Shown in pieces: positions 63,866 through 64,000 of a stretch of 64,000 bases of DNA. A program made the translations under genes and the position numbers. Source of the stretch: Seison nebaliae (taxonomy: Eukaryota > Rotifera > Pararotatoria > Seisonacea > Seisonidae); the NCBI GenBank assembly GCA_023231475.1, contig JALJEE010001716.1, forward strand, positions 23,316 through 87,315, given 5' to 3'. Position 1 is the first letter of the stretch. Each line of letters begins with the position of its first letter. The notes beneath the pieces are model-generated. The model was not told the origin of the DNA. It saw only the letters and a list, made by a program, of their open reading frames with translations, and searched no databases.

Positions 63866-64000
63866 CAGTAGGAATTTAAAGTAATCGGACACTTTTACGT
63901 TTTTATAAAACCGGTCATAACTTCTGTCCTATGAAGTATCTTTCGTAAAGGTGGATATCGCAAAATAGCCCTATTCAAGCTCTTAAACATAGTGCAAAAA
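63866..64000. mobile_element. probable Tc1/mariner-type transposon end, cut by the window edge
   Basis: A TA dinucleotide (63864-63865) is followed by CAGTAGGAATTTAAAGTAAT and then CGGACACTTTTACG. TA target, CAGT start and a (A/T)CGGACACTTTT string are typical of Tc1-like terminal inverted repeats. The following text (AAACCGGTCATAACTTCTGT, GGTGGATAT, CAAAATAG) resembles the 5' untranslated part of such elements. No transposase is in view; if present it lies beyond 64000. Confidence 0.6.

Overview
The window is nuclear DNA from a metazoan with an AT-rich genome and very small introns. Evidence: intron-containing genes for animal-type proteins (TEAD/Scalloped, collagen prolyl 4-hydroxylase alpha, a TMEM145-type seven-pass protein, FBXO36, 6-pyruvoyl-tetrahydropterin synthase, a globin, an ARHGAP20-type Rho regulator). 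Most introns resolved are 43-61 bp. Long Q/N/S/T/H-rich tracts interrupt the proteins, and there is no bacterial operon or plasmid signal. A fast-evolving small-intron arthropod such as an acariform mite is my best guess, but the sequence alone does not prove it.

Layout. 1-7.9 kb: minus-strand fragments of two uncharacterised genes. 8.0-11.4 kb: a minus-strand TEAD transcription factor (six exons, about 1,047 aa). 11.4-22.7 kb: an 11 kb stretch with microsatellites and no convincing gene. 22.7-26.1 kb: FBXO36 (plus) and an ankyrin-repeat gene (minus), converging with 43 bp between stop codons. 27.2-47.8 kb: a 20 kb minus-strand gene with a 2,200-residue low-complexity region followed by DH, PH, RA-like and RhoGAP segments. 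47.8-53.3 kb: no intact gene, but a striking 74-nt hairpin, a second hairpin and possible decayed coding sequence. 53.3-55.3 kb: P4HA (plus), convergent with TMEM145 (minus, 55.6-58.0 kb). 59.1-59.6 kb: a globin (minus). 61.0-63.6 kb: a probable mitochondrial protein, with the PTPS gene starting only 90 bp after its stop on the same strand. The last 135 bases look like the start of a Tc1-type transposon.

The genes do not form one pathway. They include a Hippo-pathway transcription factor, a Rho GTPase regulator, a collagen-modifying ER enzyme and a pterin-cofactor enzyme. The most unusual genome-wide trait is the splicing signal: 24 of 28 introns I could resolve begin GTT rather than GTA/GTG, and about a third end in AAG. 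The best candidate for something undescribed is the 74-nt hairpin at 50233-50306, which has the shape of a microRNA precursor.
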